A DNA stretch of 64,000 bases. Origin: Hyphomicrobiales bacterium. Lineage in GTDB: Bacteria; Pseudomonadota; Alphaproteobacteria; Rhodospirillales; JACKKN01. The DNA is taken from assembly GCA_024236415.1 (NCBI GenBank), contig JACKKN010000002.1, forward strand, positions 385,574 to 449,573, in the 5' to 3' direction. This document shows, one piece after another, positions 1-8,635 of this stretch (positions are counted from its first letter, which is position 1; the number at the start of each line of letters is the position of its first letter). The translations under genes were made by a program, and so were the position numbers. A model generated the notes under the pieces. It was not told where the DNA came from. It saw only the letters and a program-made list of their open reading frames with translations, and did not search any database.

Positions 1-1
1 A

Positions 2-1627
2 GGCACCATCGAATACGTCAACGCCGCCTTCCAGCGGCAGACCGGCTATACGGCCGACGAGGTCATCGGCGGCGACCCCCGGGCGCTGGGCCTGATGGAC
101 ACGTCGCAGTCCCGCTTCTCGCCCCTGTGGCAGACCGTCCGCAGCGGCCGGGTCTGGCGCGGCGAGATGTTCAACCGCAAGAAGAACGGCGACCCCCTGT
201 GGGAGTACACGACCATCGCCCCGGTCAAGTCCCAGTCCGGCACGATCACCCACTTCGTGGCCATGAAAGAGGACATCACCCTGCGCAAGCAGTACGAGGA
301 CCAGCTGCGCCGGCAGCTCAACTTCGACACGGTCACCGGCCTGCCCAACCGGGTGCTGGCCATGGACCGCCTGAACCAGGCCCTGCTGCGCGCCAACCGC
401 CAGCACCGCTGCGTGCTGCTGCTGTCCATCGACCTGGACCAGTTCAAGAAGATCAACGACGTCCTGGGCCACGAGCAGGGCGACCAGTTCCTGAAGGAGG
501 CCGGACAGCGCCTGGCCACCTGCTTTCGCGAGGGCGACACGGTGGCGCGCCTGGACGGCAACAAGTACGCGGTCATCATCCCCGACCTGGCCGACACCCT
601 GGAGGCCGGCAAGTTCGCCAACAAGGCCTTCGCCGCCTTCGACCAGCCGTTCACCTACGACAACCACGAATTCTTCATCACCGCCAGCATCGGCATCTCC
701 ATGTCGCCCGACGACGGCGAGACCTCCGACACCCTGCTGCGCAACGCCGACGCCGCCATGTACGACGCCAAGCGCCAGGGCCAGAACAGCGTCCGCTTCT
801 TCAAGCCCGAGATGAACGAGCGCGCCGTGACCCGGGTGCGCATCGAGGCCGCCCTGCGCCGCGCCCTGGCCAACGGCGAGCTGTACCTGCGCTATCAGCC
901 GCTGGTCTGCCTGCGCGACGAGAAGGTGATCGGGGTCGAGGCCCTGGTGCGCTGGCACTCGGCGGAGCTGGGCGAGGTGCCGCCGGACGATTTCATCCGG
1001 GTCGCCGAGGAGATCGGCGAGATCGTGCGCATCGGCGACTGGGTCCTGGAGACGGCGGTCAGGCAGTTCGTGCAATGGCGCCACCGCGGCCTGGACCTGG
1101 CCAAGATCTGCGTCAACACGTCGTCGCGCCAGTTCCGCGACCCCACCCTGCTGGCCACCCTGCGCCGCCTGATCGACCACCACGACCTGTCGCCGGGCAG
1201 CATCGAGCTGGAGATCACCGAAAGCCTGCTGATGCAGGACAACCCCGAGGCCAAGCACGCCATGGACGCCATCGGCGAGATGGGGGTCGACCTGGCGGTG
1301 GACGACTTCGGCACCGGGTTCTCGTCCCTGGCCTACCTGCGCCGCTTCCCGGTCGACACGCTGAAGATCGACCGCTCCTTCGTCGGCGACCTGGTCACCA
1401 ACCAGGGCGACGCCGAGCTGGTCACCACCATCATCCGCCTGGGCCAGACCCTGGGCATGCAGGTCATCGCCGAGGGGGTCGAGACCCGCGAGCAGATGGA
1501 GTTCCTGAAGCGCCTGGATTGCGACATCGGCCAGGGGTACTACCTGTCCAAGCCGCTGATGGCCGACGAGATCGAGGACTTCGTCCACCGCTGGAACGGC
1601 CGGCGGCGCCTGGTGGCCGACGGCTGA
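2..1627 (+). CDS. PAS-GGDEF-EAL cyclic-di-GMP phosphodiesterase (5' truncated by window edge)
   Basis: The reading frame is open from base 2, so the N-terminus lies outside the window; the ATG at 95 is internal to a PAS domain that begins before it. Order: PAS with PAC tail (about 2-300), GGDEF domain (about 310-820), EAL domain (about 850-1600). The GGDEF signature is degenerate: DGNKY is encoded at 554-568 where GG(D/E)EF is expected, so diguanylate cyclase activity is unlikely. The EAL motif is intact (EAL at 938-946, followed by VRW), as are the DDFGTGFSSL metal-binding loop (from 1301), the ITES segment and the AEGVET segment. The likely role is hydrolysis of c-di-GMP to pGpG under PAS control. 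The gene converges on hyi, with 10 bases between them. Confidence 0.93.
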   Translation, partial: GTIEYVNAAFQRQTGYTADEVIGGDPRALGLMDTSQSRFSPLWQTVRSGRVWRGEMFNRKKNGDPLWEYTTIAPVKSQSGTITHFVAMKEDITLRKQYEDQLRRQLNFDTVTGLPNRVLAMDRLNQALLRANRQHRCVLLLSIDLDQFKKINDVLGHEQGDQFLKEAGQRLATCFREGDTVARLDGNKYAVIIPDLADTLEAGKFANKAFAAFDQPFTYDNHEFFITASIGISMSPDDGETSDTLLRNADAAMYDAKRQGQNSVRFFKPEMNERAVTRVRIEAALRRALANGELYLRYQPLVCLRDEKVIGVEALVRWHSAELGEVPPDDFIRVAEEIGEIVRIGDWVLETAVRQFVQWRHRGLDLAKICVNTSSRQFRDPTLLATLRRLIDHHDLSPGSIELEITESLLMQDNPEAKHAMDAIGEMGVDLAVDDFGTGFSSLAYLRRFPVDTLKIDRSFVGDLVTNQGDAELVTTIIRLGQTLGMQVIAEGVETREQMEFLKRLDCDIGQGYYLSKPLMADEIEDFVHRWNGRRRLVADG

Positions 1628-1637
1628 GCGGCCGCCC

Positions 1638-2447
1638 CTACCCCTCGATGCCGTAGCCCCGGGCCCAGGCCAGGCCGGCCCGGGTGTCGCCCCGGGGCCG
1701 GTATTCGGCGCCGCACCAGCCGCCGTAGCCCAGGGCGTCCAGGCGCGCCAGCAGGACGTGGATGTCCAGCTCGCTGTCGTCGGGCTCGTTGCGGTCGGGC
1801 ACGCCCGAGAACTGCACGTGGCCGATCATGTCCAGGCGCGCCGCCAGGGTCCGGGTCAGGTCCCCCTCCATGATCTGCATGTGGTAAAAATCGTACTGCA
1901 GGGCCAGGTTGGGCGCGCCCACGGCGTCGATCACCCGGGCCGCCTGGGCGCTGCGGGTCAGGGCGTATCCGGGCATGTCGCGGGTGTTCAGCGGCTCGAT
2001 CATCAGGGTCACGCCGCGCGCCGCGGCCACCGGCGCGGCCCAGGCCAGGTTGGCCACCAGGGTCGCCTCCAGGCGCGCCGGGTCGGGGCCGGGGACGGTG
2101 CCGGGGACGGTGCCGGGGTCGGCGACCCCGGACATGACGTGGACCCGGCCGCAGCCCACGGCGGCGGCGTAGTCCAGGGCCCGGTCAAGCGAGTCGCGGA
2201 AGTCGGCCTCGCGCCCCGGCAGGGCGGCGAAGCCGCGCTCGCCGGCCTCGGAATCGCCGGGCGGGGCGTTGATCAGGACCTGGGTCAGGCCGTGGTCGGC
2301 CAGGCGGCGGGCCACCTCGGACGCCGGCCAGTCGTAGGGGAACAGGCACTCCACCCCGGCGAAGCCGCAGGCCGCGGCGGCGGCGAAGCGGTCCAGGAAC
2401 GGCTCCTCGGTGAACAGCAGGCTCAGGTTGGCGGCCAGGCGCGGCAT
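1638..2447 (-). CDS. hyi: Hydroxypyruvate isomerase (TIM-barrel, Hyi family)
   Basis: This 269-aa protein matches the usual length of hydroxypyruvate isomerase, which interconverts hydroxypyruvate and tartronate semialdehyde in glyoxylate metabolism. The xylose-isomerase-like barrel is visible from the N-terminal LAANLSLLFTE strand, GVECLFPYDW, the IEPLNTRDMPGY segment carrying a catalytic Glu, LQYDFYHMQIMEGD, the GHVQFSG(V) strand and a C-terminal WCGAEYRP. It is oddly interrupted by a DPGTVPGTVPGPDP stretch encoded by a 12-bp tandem repeat at 2089-2112. It is followed downstream on the other strand by the EAL gene and preceded by an MBL hydrolase 16 bases upstream, so the two are probably cotranscribed. 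No glyoxylate carboligase or tartronate semialdehyde reductase is adjacent. Confidence 0.87.
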   Translation of the reverse strand: MPRLAANLSLLFTEEPFLDRFAAAAACGFAGVECLFPYDWPASEVARRLADHGLTQVLINAPPGDSEAGERGFAALPGREADFRDSLDRALDYAAAVGCGRVHVMSGVADPGTVPGTVPGPDPARLEATLVANLAWAAPVAAARGVTLMIEPLNTRDMPGYALTRSAQAARVIDAVGAPNLALQYDFYHMQIMEGDLTRTLAARLDMIGHVQFSGVPDRNEPDDSELDIHVLLARLDALGYGGWCGAEYRPRGDTRAGLAWARGYGIEG

Positions 2448-2463
2448 GGTGTCGGCGCCGCCG

Positions 2464-3096
2464 TCAGTCGGCCACGAAGGGGTTGGTGCGCCGCTCCTGG
2501 CCGAAGGTGGACATGGGTCCGTGGCCGGGAATGAACGACACGTCCTCGCCCAGGGGCCAGAGCTTGCCGCGGATGGAATTGATCAGCGTCGCATGGTCGC
2601 CGCGGGGGAAATCGGTGCGGCCGATGGAGCCCTGGAACAGGACGTCGCCGACCACCGCCAGGCGCGACGGCTGGTGGAAGAACACCACATGTCCCGGCGT
2701 GTGGCCGGGGCAGTGCAGCACGTCCAGCGTCAGGTTGCCCACGGTCACCGTGTCGCCGTCGTGCAGCCAGCGTTGCGGGGTGAAGGCCCGGGCCGGGGGA
2801 AAGCCGTACCCGGCGGCGGCGTCGGGCAACTGGTCGATCCAGAACTTGTCGTCCTCGTGCGGGCCCTCGATGGGCAGGGCCAGGCGCTCGGCCAGTTCGG
2901 CCACGCCGGCGGCGTGGTCGACGTGGCCGTGGGTGACCAGGATCTTCTCCAGGGCCACGCCCTGTCCCTCGATCCCCTGGATCAGGCGGTCCAGGTCGCC
3001 GCCCGGGTCGACGACGGCGCCCCGCATGGTTTCCTCGCACCACAGGACCGAGCAGTTCTGCTGGAACGGCGTGACGGGCAGGATGGCGGCTTTCAT
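2464..3096 (-). CDS. MBL-fold metallo-hydrolase (glyoxalase II-like)
   Basis: This is a 210-aa metallo-beta-lactamase-fold hydrolase of the small glyoxalase-II/YcbL type. The THGHVDHAAG motif supplies the HxHxDH metal ligands, followed by LHCPGHTPGH and a late GHGP(M) histidine; VVGDVLFQGSIGRTDFP is the typical metal-bridging Asp segment. I chose the ATG at 3096 because GGAG lies 7 bases upstream; an in-frame ATG at 3129 would add 11 residues but has a weaker ribosome site. The family cleaves S-lactoylglutathione or related thioesters. It sits 16 bases upstream of hyi. The exact substrate cannot be read from sequence. Confidence 0.88.
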   Translation of the reverse strand: MKAAILPVTPFQQNCSVLWCEETMRGAVVDPGGDLDRLIQGIEGQGVALEKILVTHGHVDHAAGVAELAERLALPIEGPHEDDKFWIDQLPDAAAGYGFPPARAFTPQRWLHDGDTVTVGNLTLDVLHCPGHTPGHVVFFHQPSRLAVVGDVLFQGSIGRTDFPRGDHATLINSIRGKLWPLGEDVSFIPGHGPMSTFGQERRTNPFVAD

Positions 3097-3166
3097 GGGC
3101 GGCTCCGGGACGCGGGGTTTCGCGGCCATGGCTACACCACCGCGCGGCGGAACACAACCGGGCGGT

Positions 3167-4408
3167 CTATGTGCGCCCGCAATATCGCAGCACCAGGCGC
3201 ACGGACTCGGCCAGGGACGCGGTCGGCAGGTCGAAGGTGTCGGCGCGCCCGATCCAGTCCACCAGGCCGCGCACCTGGTCCTGGTCCAGGGCCGTGGAAA
3301 CCACGATGCACTCGGCCAGCAGGCGGCGCAGGGCCTCGTTCTTGGCCAGGGGGCGCAGCTCGGTGGGGCCGTCGGGGTCGTACCGGGGGAAGATCACCGC
3401 CGTCGCCGGCAGGCCCTCGGCCGGCACCGGGTCGGCGTTCACGGGCGGCGGCAGGTACTTGACAATCTTGCCGTCCATGCGCTCGTGCGCCGGCAGGCCG
3501 GCCAGGTCCGGGTACAGGGGCGCCAGCAGGTCCCAGGCCGTGTCCTTGACGCACAGGGCCAGCGGCATGGGCCGGGCGCGGAAGGTGCCGGCCTCCAGCA
3601 GGGCGATCTCGTCGGACAGGTACTGCATCCCGGCGTGGCACAGGGCCGCGGTCAGGGTCGACTTGCCGCTGCCGGCGGCGGCCGGCAGCAGCAGGCAGCG
3701 GTCGCCGGCGCCCACCACCCCGGCGTGGAAGTCGAACAGGTAGTCGGCCCCCATCACCGCGCAGTACCACACCAGGCCCTTGACCTTGTGCGCCAGCAGG
3801 CCCATGCGCGGGCAGTCCATGGCCGCCGCGCCGTCGCGGTACAGGGCCATGGTCCCGTCGCCCAGGGCGACGACGTCGATCACCGTCTCGTCGCCGGCCG
3901 GGTCGTCCGATTCCAGGTGCGCCAGCAGGGGGTGCACGCAGGCCTCCTGGTCCGCCGCCGTGAAGCGGATGCGCACCGCCGTGCGCGCCACGCGGTAGCG
4001 GCGCTGGGCCACCACCGCCGGCTCCCGGTGCGGCGGCACCGAGTCCGGGTCGAAGCGCGACCGGCGGGCCGGCGGATCGGCGGCCGCCGGCGCCGTCCCC
4101 GCCAGCAGGCCGAGCCCGGTCCAGGACGCCAGGGCCTGGTCCACGTGGTCCCGGGCCTCGGCCCCGGTGCAGGCGAAGGTTTCGGCATAGGCCCGGGCGA
4201 TGGCGTCCGGCGCCAGCCCCTCCTCCATCTGGCACCAGATGTAGGTGGCCGAGGTGTTGAAGGCGAAGATGTCCTGGCTGGCCTGCGAGAACACCACCCC
4301 GGCGTCGTCCAGGATGTGCAGGGCGCAGCCCGGCGCCGGCCGCGGCGGCGCCGCGGCCGTGTCGGTGCCGGGGGAACCGGCCACGGGGGTATCCGCCCGC
4401 CCGCTCAC
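3167..4408 (-). CDS. PqqD-like domain fused to HprK-like P-loop kinase
   Basis: Length is 413 aa from a GTG start at 4408 that overlaps the upstream stop in a GTGA. After a short Pro/Ala-rich leader, residues about 25-110 look like a PqqD/RRE peptide-binding winged helix (FAFNTSATYIW, then a LLAG end). The C-terminal half is an HPr kinase/phosphorylase-like domain with the Walker A sequence AAAGSGKSTL and a following LSDEIAL segment like the HprK second acidic motif. In other bacteria PqqD-type domains present RiPP precursors, and HprK homologues can phosphorylate proteins or peptide C-termini. Here no radical SAM or precursor gene is evident. The only tightly linked partner is the secreted protein encoded upstream. 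Fold assignments are firm; the substrate is unknown. Confidence 0.72.
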   Translation of the reverse strand: MSGRADTPVAGSPGTDTAAAPPRPAPGCALHILDDAGVVFSQASQDIFAFNTSATYIWCQMEEGLAPDAIARAYAETFACTGAEARDHVDQALASWTGLGLLAGTAPAAADPPARRSRFDPDSVPPHREPAVVAQRRYRVARTAVRIRFTAADQEACVHPLLAHLESDDPAGDETVIDVVALGDGTMALYRDGAAAMDCPRMGLLAHKVKGLVWYCAVMGADYLFDFHAGVVGAGDRCLLLPAAAGSGKSTLTAALCHAGMQYLSDEIALLEAGTFRARPMPLALCVKDTAWDLLAPLYPDLAGLPAHERMDGKIVKYLPPPVNADPVPAEGLPATAVIFPRYDPDGPTELRPLAKNEALRRLLAECIVVSTALDQDQVRGLVDWIGRADTFDLPTASLAESVRLVLRYCGRT

Positions 4409-5670
4409 GGCCGCGCCGGCACCAGGCCGTGGCGGCGCAGCTTGCCCATGGCCGACATGCAGTGCTGGGTGATGTCGATGCGCACGTAGATCTGGCTCCA
4501 GCCGGCCAGGAAGGCGCCGGCGTTGTCGGCCAGGCGCGGCGCCTCCAGGCGCACGTCGCCGGCCAGGTCCAGGACCCGCGTGCCGTCGGGGATCTGCAGC
4601 GACAGGTTCTTGGCCATCTCGGTGCCGACCCGCTTGGCCAACCGCTCCACCAGCCGCGCGTCGGCGGACTTGCCGTCGCGCAGGGTCGCCAGGGCCGAGC
4701 CCAGGCCCTCGATCAGGCCGCAGGAGTTGTAGTTCTCGTAGACCTTCTCTGCCTGGCTGGCCAGGGCCCAACGGGCCTGGTCGGCGGAGAAGTCCACGAA
4801 CCGGGGGTCGCCGGTGGCGGCGCGGCGCAGGTTGGCGGTGATGGCGCCCCAGTGGAAGAAGCCGTTCGCGGGGTCGGCGGTGTAGGTCGCGATCACATAG
4901 TCGTCCAGGTCCGCCAGCCGCGCCTCGAACGCCTTGTCGCCGGGGTACTCGGCGGCATAGGTGGCGAAGGCCAGCCAGGTCTCGCCGTTGGCGTAGGCGG
5001 ACTCGAACAGGTCGTTGGGGTTCTCGCGGATGCCGGCGCCGGGCAGGTGCAGCATTTCCAGGCCGCGGCGCCAGGCCAGCCGCGCGCTGGCGAAACCGTC
5101 GTCGCCGCTGGCCTTGGCGTAGTTGATCTCGGCCAGCAGGGCCAGGGCGGTGATCCCGGCCCAGGCGGTCTCGTGGCGGCCGTCGGGACTCAGCAGCAGC
5201 CCCTCGCCGCGCGGCAGGTACAGCAGCCCGGCACTGCGCAGGGCCGAGCGCAGCTTGAACTGGGCGAACGGCAGGCGGTGCAGGCGCAGGGCCTCCACCG
5301 CCGTCTGCAGCCCGCCCTTGCCGACCGGCACCGACAGGCGCACGAAGGCTTCCAGCAGGCGCTTCAGGGGCGCGCGCAGGGACTCGTCCCGGCTGTCCCG
5401 GTAGTACTCGGCCAGGCCGAAGGCGCTGCCGGCCTGGCGCGCCAGGTTGGCCTCGGAAATCTCCTTCATGTCCTCGCCCTTGTCGGCCAGGAAATCGAAG
5501 TCATAGCGCAGCAGCCCCGACGGCAGTTGCAGGCTGATCTGGTGCAGGGCCGCCCGGGCCAGGGCGTCGTCATAGCTGTCCGGGGCGGCGGCGGCCGGGG
5601 CCGTGGCCGCCAGCAGCAGGGCCAGGGCGCCGGCGCCGGTGCCGGCGGCGGTGGGATGCGGGAAAGACAA
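4405..5670 (-). CDS. Secreted alpha-helical protein of unknown function, partner of PqqD-HprK kinase
   Basis: I place the start at TTG 5670 because GGAGGAG lies 5 bases upstream and the first ~30 residues form a clean Sec signal peptide (hydrophobic ALALLLAATAPAAAA, cleavage near AAA-PDSYDD). The mature part (~390 aa) is helix-rich with repeated Trp/Tyr-containing helices (YANGETWLAF, FFHWGAITANLRRA, YENYNSCGLIEGLGSAL), reminiscent of an (alpha/alpha) toroid such as sugar epimerases or hydrolases, but I cannot name a family. The C-terminus (YVRIDITQHCMSAM) contains one of two Cys residues. The gene overlaps the kinase gene by four bases, so they are translationally coupled. An 18-bp palindrome lies 112 bases upstream of the start. 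Confidence 0.6.
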   Translation of the reverse strand: MSFPHPTAAGTGAGALALLLAATAPAAAAPDSYDDALARAALHQISLQLPSGLLRYDFDFLADKGEDMKEISEANLARQAGSAFGLAEYYRDSRDESLRAPLKRLLEAFVRLSVPVGKGGLQTAVEALRLHRLPFAQFKLRSALRSAGLLYLPRGEGLLLSPDGRHETAWAGITALALLAEINYAKASGDDGFASARLAWRRGLEMLHLPGAGIRENPNDLFESAYANGETWLAFATYAAEYPGDKAFEARLADLDDYVIATYTADPANGFFHWGAITANLRRAATGDPRFVDFSADQARWALASQAEKVYENYNSCGLIEGLGSALATLRDGKSADARLVERLAKRVGTEMAKNLSLQIPDGTRVLDLAGDVRLEAPRLADNAGAFLAGWSQIYVRIDITQHCMSAMGKLRRHGLVPARP

Positions 5671-5781
5671 GGCGGCTCCTCCGTCCGTGCGCGGCGGTCG
5701 TGACGAAGCGTCGGACCAACCCGAATCGAAGTCAACCCCGCGGCGGCGCGGTGGCGGGCGAACCCGACGCGCGGACCCGCA

Positions 5782-5799
5782 ATCTGCAAATTTGCAGAT
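5782..5799. promoter_or_regulatory. Perfect 18-bp palindrome in divergent promoter region
   Basis: Bases 5782-5799 read ATCTGCAAATTTGCAGAT, which equals its own reverse complement. It lies in a 277-base AT-richer gap between the leftward secreted-protein gene (start 5670) and the rightward isochorismatase gene (start 5948), with A/T-rich sequence (5800-5820) next to it. This placement fits an operator controlling one or both divergent units. The CTGCAAATTTGCAG core is not a site I can assign to a regulator in this window. The rest of the gap shows no gene. Confidence 0.6.
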
Positions 5800-5947
5800 A
5801 TATTTTTCAATAAAAAGTATTTTCGCAGACACACGAACGCGCCACCATGCCAGCGGGGCTCGAATCACCGGGCCGGCGCGGGGCGAAAGGTTGTCCCGCA
5901 CCGGCGCTGGCGGCCCCGTGCCACGCCACATCCCCGGAGACCCCGCC

Positions 5948-6547
5948 ATGACCGCACCCCAGACCCTGTTGGCCCTGTCCGGCGCCGACACCACCCCCGG
6001 CCGCCTGTCGCGCGCCGCCGTCGTGCTGATCGACTGCCAGATGGAATACCTGGACGGGGCCCTGCCCCTGGCCGGCATCGACGGCGCCCTGGCCGAGGTG
6101 GGCCGCCTGCTGGCCCGGGCCCGGAACGCCGGCGCGCCGGTGATCCACGTCGCCCACCGCGGCGGCGCCGGCGGCCCCTTCGACCGTGCCGCGCCGCGCG
6201 GCCAACTGGCCCCGGCGGCGGCCGCGGCCGACGGCGAACCGGTGGTCGAGAAGGGCCTGCCCAACGCCTTCGCCGGCACCAACCTGGCCGGCGTGCTGGA
6301 AGGCACCGGCCGGCGCGAGATTGTCGTCGCCGGCTTCATGACCCACATGTGCGTCAGCTCCACGGTGCGCGCGGCCCTGGACCTGGGCTACCGCACCACG
6401 GTGGTGGCCGGCGCCACGGCGACCCGCGACCTGCCCGACGGCAACGGCGGGGTGGTGGCGGCGGCGGACCTGCAGCGGGCCAGCCTGGCCGCCCTGGCCG
6501 ACCGCTTCGCCGTGATCGCCGCTACCGCCGCCGACCTGCCGGACTGA
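5948..6547 (+). CDS. Isochorismatase-family cysteine hydrolase
   Basis: This 199-aa alpha/beta hydrolase belongs to the isochorismatase/nicotinamidase superfamily. The catalytic triad can be placed: Asp in VVLIDCQMEYLDG, Lys in VVEKGLPNAF, and Cys in AGFMTHMCVSSTVRAALDLGY. The ATG at 5948 begins the domain; the frame runs open further upstream but without domain content. Members hydrolyse isochorismate, nicotinamide, N-carbamoyl compounds or similar amides, and the substrate is not predictable here. It is a single gene, converging on the TauE/SafE gene. Confidence 0.88.
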   Translation: MTAPQTLLALSGADTTPGRLSRAAVVLIDCQMEYLDGALPLAGIDGALAEVGRLLARARNAGAPVIHVAHRGGAGGPFDRAAPRGQLAPAAAAADGEPVVEKGLPNAFAGTNLAGVLEGTGRREIVVAGFMTHMCVSSTVRAALDLGYRTTVVAGATATRDLPDGNGGVVAAADLQRASLAALADRFAVIAATAADLPD

Positions 6548-6556
6548 GCGGCGCCG

Positions 6557-7294
6557 CTACAGCACCTTCCAGATGATGACCACGGCCGAGCAGGCGCAGA
6601 CCAGCAGCACCAGGGGCCGGAAGCGGCGGTCGACGAAGCCGGTCAGGAACTTGGACACCCAGCTTCCCAGCAGGAAGGCCGGCGCCAGGCTGATGGCCAG
6701 CCACAGGTCCTCGGCCTCGACCTGGCCCCAGGCCAGCAGCGCCAGGACCGAGACCAGGGCGCCCAGGGCGAAGAACACGTTCAGCGTCGCCCGCACCCGG
6801 GGCCCGGGGCTGTTCTGGTAGACGATGCCCATGGGCGGCGCGCCGACCGAGGTGATGGTGCCCATGAAGCCCGACACGAAGCCGCCGGTCAGCAGCGCGC
6901 CGCGGGTCGGCTGCACCTTCCACGAGGTCACGCTCAGCACCACCGCCAGCAGGATCAGCCCGGCGAACAGCAGCGAGAAGGCGGCGCTGTCGGCCAGCAC
7001 GGCAACGAGCTGCCCGGCCACCAGGGCCCCGGTGACGCGCCCCGCCAGGGCGACGCCCAGGTCGCCCCGGGCCACGTCGCGGCGGTCGCGCACGGCGCCG
7101 AACAGGGCCACGGTCATGCCCATCAGCAGCACCGCCACGGGCACGAAGCGCGGATCGATCAGCAGCAGCAGCGGCGCCGCCACCTGGCCGAAGCCCATGC
7201 CGGTGGTGTTCTGCACGATGGCCGCCGCGAACACGGTGGCGGCGGCAAGGGCGAAGATCAGCGTGCCGCCCTCGCCGAACGGCCAATGGGGCAT
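6557..7294 (-). CDS. TauE/SafE-family anion exporter
   Basis: A 245-aa polytopic membrane protein with about seven or eight hydrophobic segments and the family features of TauE/SafE/UPF0721 (FAAAIVQNTTGMGFGQVAAPLLLLIDPRFVP near the N-terminus, GFVSGFMGTITSVGAPPMGIVYQ in the repeat). Relatives export sulfite, sulfoacetate or other small anions. It is the last gene of the leftward run that contains the DctPQM transporter, 19 bases past dctM, so it probably removes an anionic product of the imported substrate. Confidence 0.85.
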   Translation of the reverse strand: MPHWPFGEGGTLIFALAAATVFAAAIVQNTTGMGFGQVAAPLLLLIDPRFVPVAVLLMGMTVALFGAVRDRRDVARGDLGVALAGRVTGALVAGQLVAVLADSAAFSLLFAGLILLAVVLSVTSWKVQPTRGALLTGGFVSGFMGTITSVGAPPMGIVYQNSPGPRVRATLNVFFALGALVSVLALLAWGQVEAEDLWLAISLAPAFLLGSWVSKFLTGFVDRRFRPLVLLVCACSAVVIIWKVL

Positions 7295-7313
7295 GGGTTT
7301 CGTTGTCCTCTGT

Positions 7314-8627
7314 CTAGCCGCCCGGCGTCTGGCGCATGTGGTCGGGCAGGTAGGTGGCGAGGTCGGGGAACCAGATCAGCACGAACACCATCAGCACCAT
7401 GATCAGGAACATGGGGATGGCGGCCCTGGCGATGTAGCCCATCTCGTGGTGGGTCATGCCCTGCAGCACGAACAGGTTGAAGCCGATGGGCGGCGTGATC
7501 TGCGCCATCTCGACCACCACCACGATGAAGATGCCGAACCAGATCACGTCGATGCCGGCCTGGCGGATCATCGGCTCGACCACCGCCATGGTCAGCACCA
7601 CCGACGAGATGCCGTCCAGGAAGCAGCCGATGACGATGTAGAAGATCAGCAGCACCATCAACAGCTGGAACCGGCTGAGGTCCATCTCGGCGATCAGCTC
7701 GGCCAGGGCCTTGGGCAGGCCGGTGAAGCCCATGGACAGGGACAGGAACGCCGCCCCGGCCAGGATCAGGGCGATCATGGCCGAGGTCCGGGTCGCCCCC
7801 ATCAGGCTTTCGGTGAAGGTGCCCCAGGTCAGGGACCTCTGGCTGGCCGCCAGGATCAGCGAGCCGATGACGCCGAAGGCCGCGGCCTCGGTCGCCGTGG
7901 CGATGCCCAGGTACATGGACCCGATCACCACCGTGATCAGCAGGATCACCGGGATCAGGAAGCGCGAGTTGGCGACCTTCTGGGCGAAGGTCATCTGCGG
8001 CTCGGGGTTGGGCTTGTACTTGCGCGAGGTCTTGGAATAGATGGCCACATAGCCCATGAACAGGGCCGCCAGAACCAGCCCCGGCAGGATGCCGGCCATG
8101 AACAGGCGCGAGATCGACTCGTTGATGGTCACGCCATAGACGATCAGGGTCAGGGACGGCGGGATCATCAGCCCCAGGGTGGCGGCCCCGGCCAGGGTGC
8201 CGATGACCATGTTTTCGGGGTAGTCGCGGCGGCGCAGCTCGGGGATCGACATCTTGCCCACCGTGGTCAGGGTCGCCGCCGACGAGCCCGACACGGCGGC
8301 GAACACGGTGCAGCCGACGATGTTGGTGTGCAGCAGCCCGCCCGGCATGCGCGCCAGCCAGGGCGACAGGCCACGGAACATGTCCTCGGACAGGCGGGTG
8401 CGGTACAGGATCTCGCCCATCCAGATGAACATGGGCAGGGCGGTCAGCGTCCACGACGACGAGGCGCTCCAGATCGTGGTGATCATGGTGTCGCCCACCG
8501 GGCGCGAGGTGAACATCTCCATGCCCACGAAGGCCACACCCAGCAGCGCCAGCCCGACCCACACGCCGGTGCCCAGCAGCAGGAACAGGATGAACAGGAA
8601 GATGGCGATCAGTTCAATTTCGTTCAT
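7314..8627 (-). CDS. dctM: TRAP transporter large permease DctM
   Basis: A 437-aa, about 12-TM permease of the DctM/YiaN family. Characteristic segments are GLALLGVAFVGMEMF, FAAVSGSSAATLTTVGKMSIPELRRRDY, LGLMIPPSLTLIVYG, GSMYLGIATATEAAAFGVIG and AQITPPIGFNLFVLQGM. The ATG at 8627 follows the dctQ stop by 8 bases. With DctQ and DctP it forms a sodium- or proton-driven uptake system for a carboxylate-type substrate at the inner membrane. Confidence 0.95.
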   Translation of the reverse strand: MNEIELIAIFLFILFLLLGTGVWVGLALLGVAFVGMEMFTSRPVGDTMITTIWSASSSWTLTALPMFIWMGEILYRTRLSEDMFRGLSPWLARMPGGLLHTNIVGCTVFAAVSGSSAATLTTVGKMSIPELRRRDYPENMVIGTLAGAATLGLMIPPSLTLIVYGVTINESISRLFMAGILPGLVLAALFMGYVAIYSKTSRKYKPNPEPQMTFAQKVANSRFLIPVILLITVVIGSMYLGIATATEAAAFGVIGSLILAASQRSLTWGTFTESLMGATRTSAMIALILAGAAFLSLSMGFTGLPKALAELIAEMDLSRFQLLMVLLIFYIVIGCFLDGISSVVLTMAVVEPMIRQAGIDVIWFGIFIVVVVEMAQITPPIGFNLFVLQGMTHHEMGYIARAAIPMFLIMVLMVFVLIWFPDLATYLPDHMRQTPGG

Positions 8628-8635
8628 GGCGCCGG

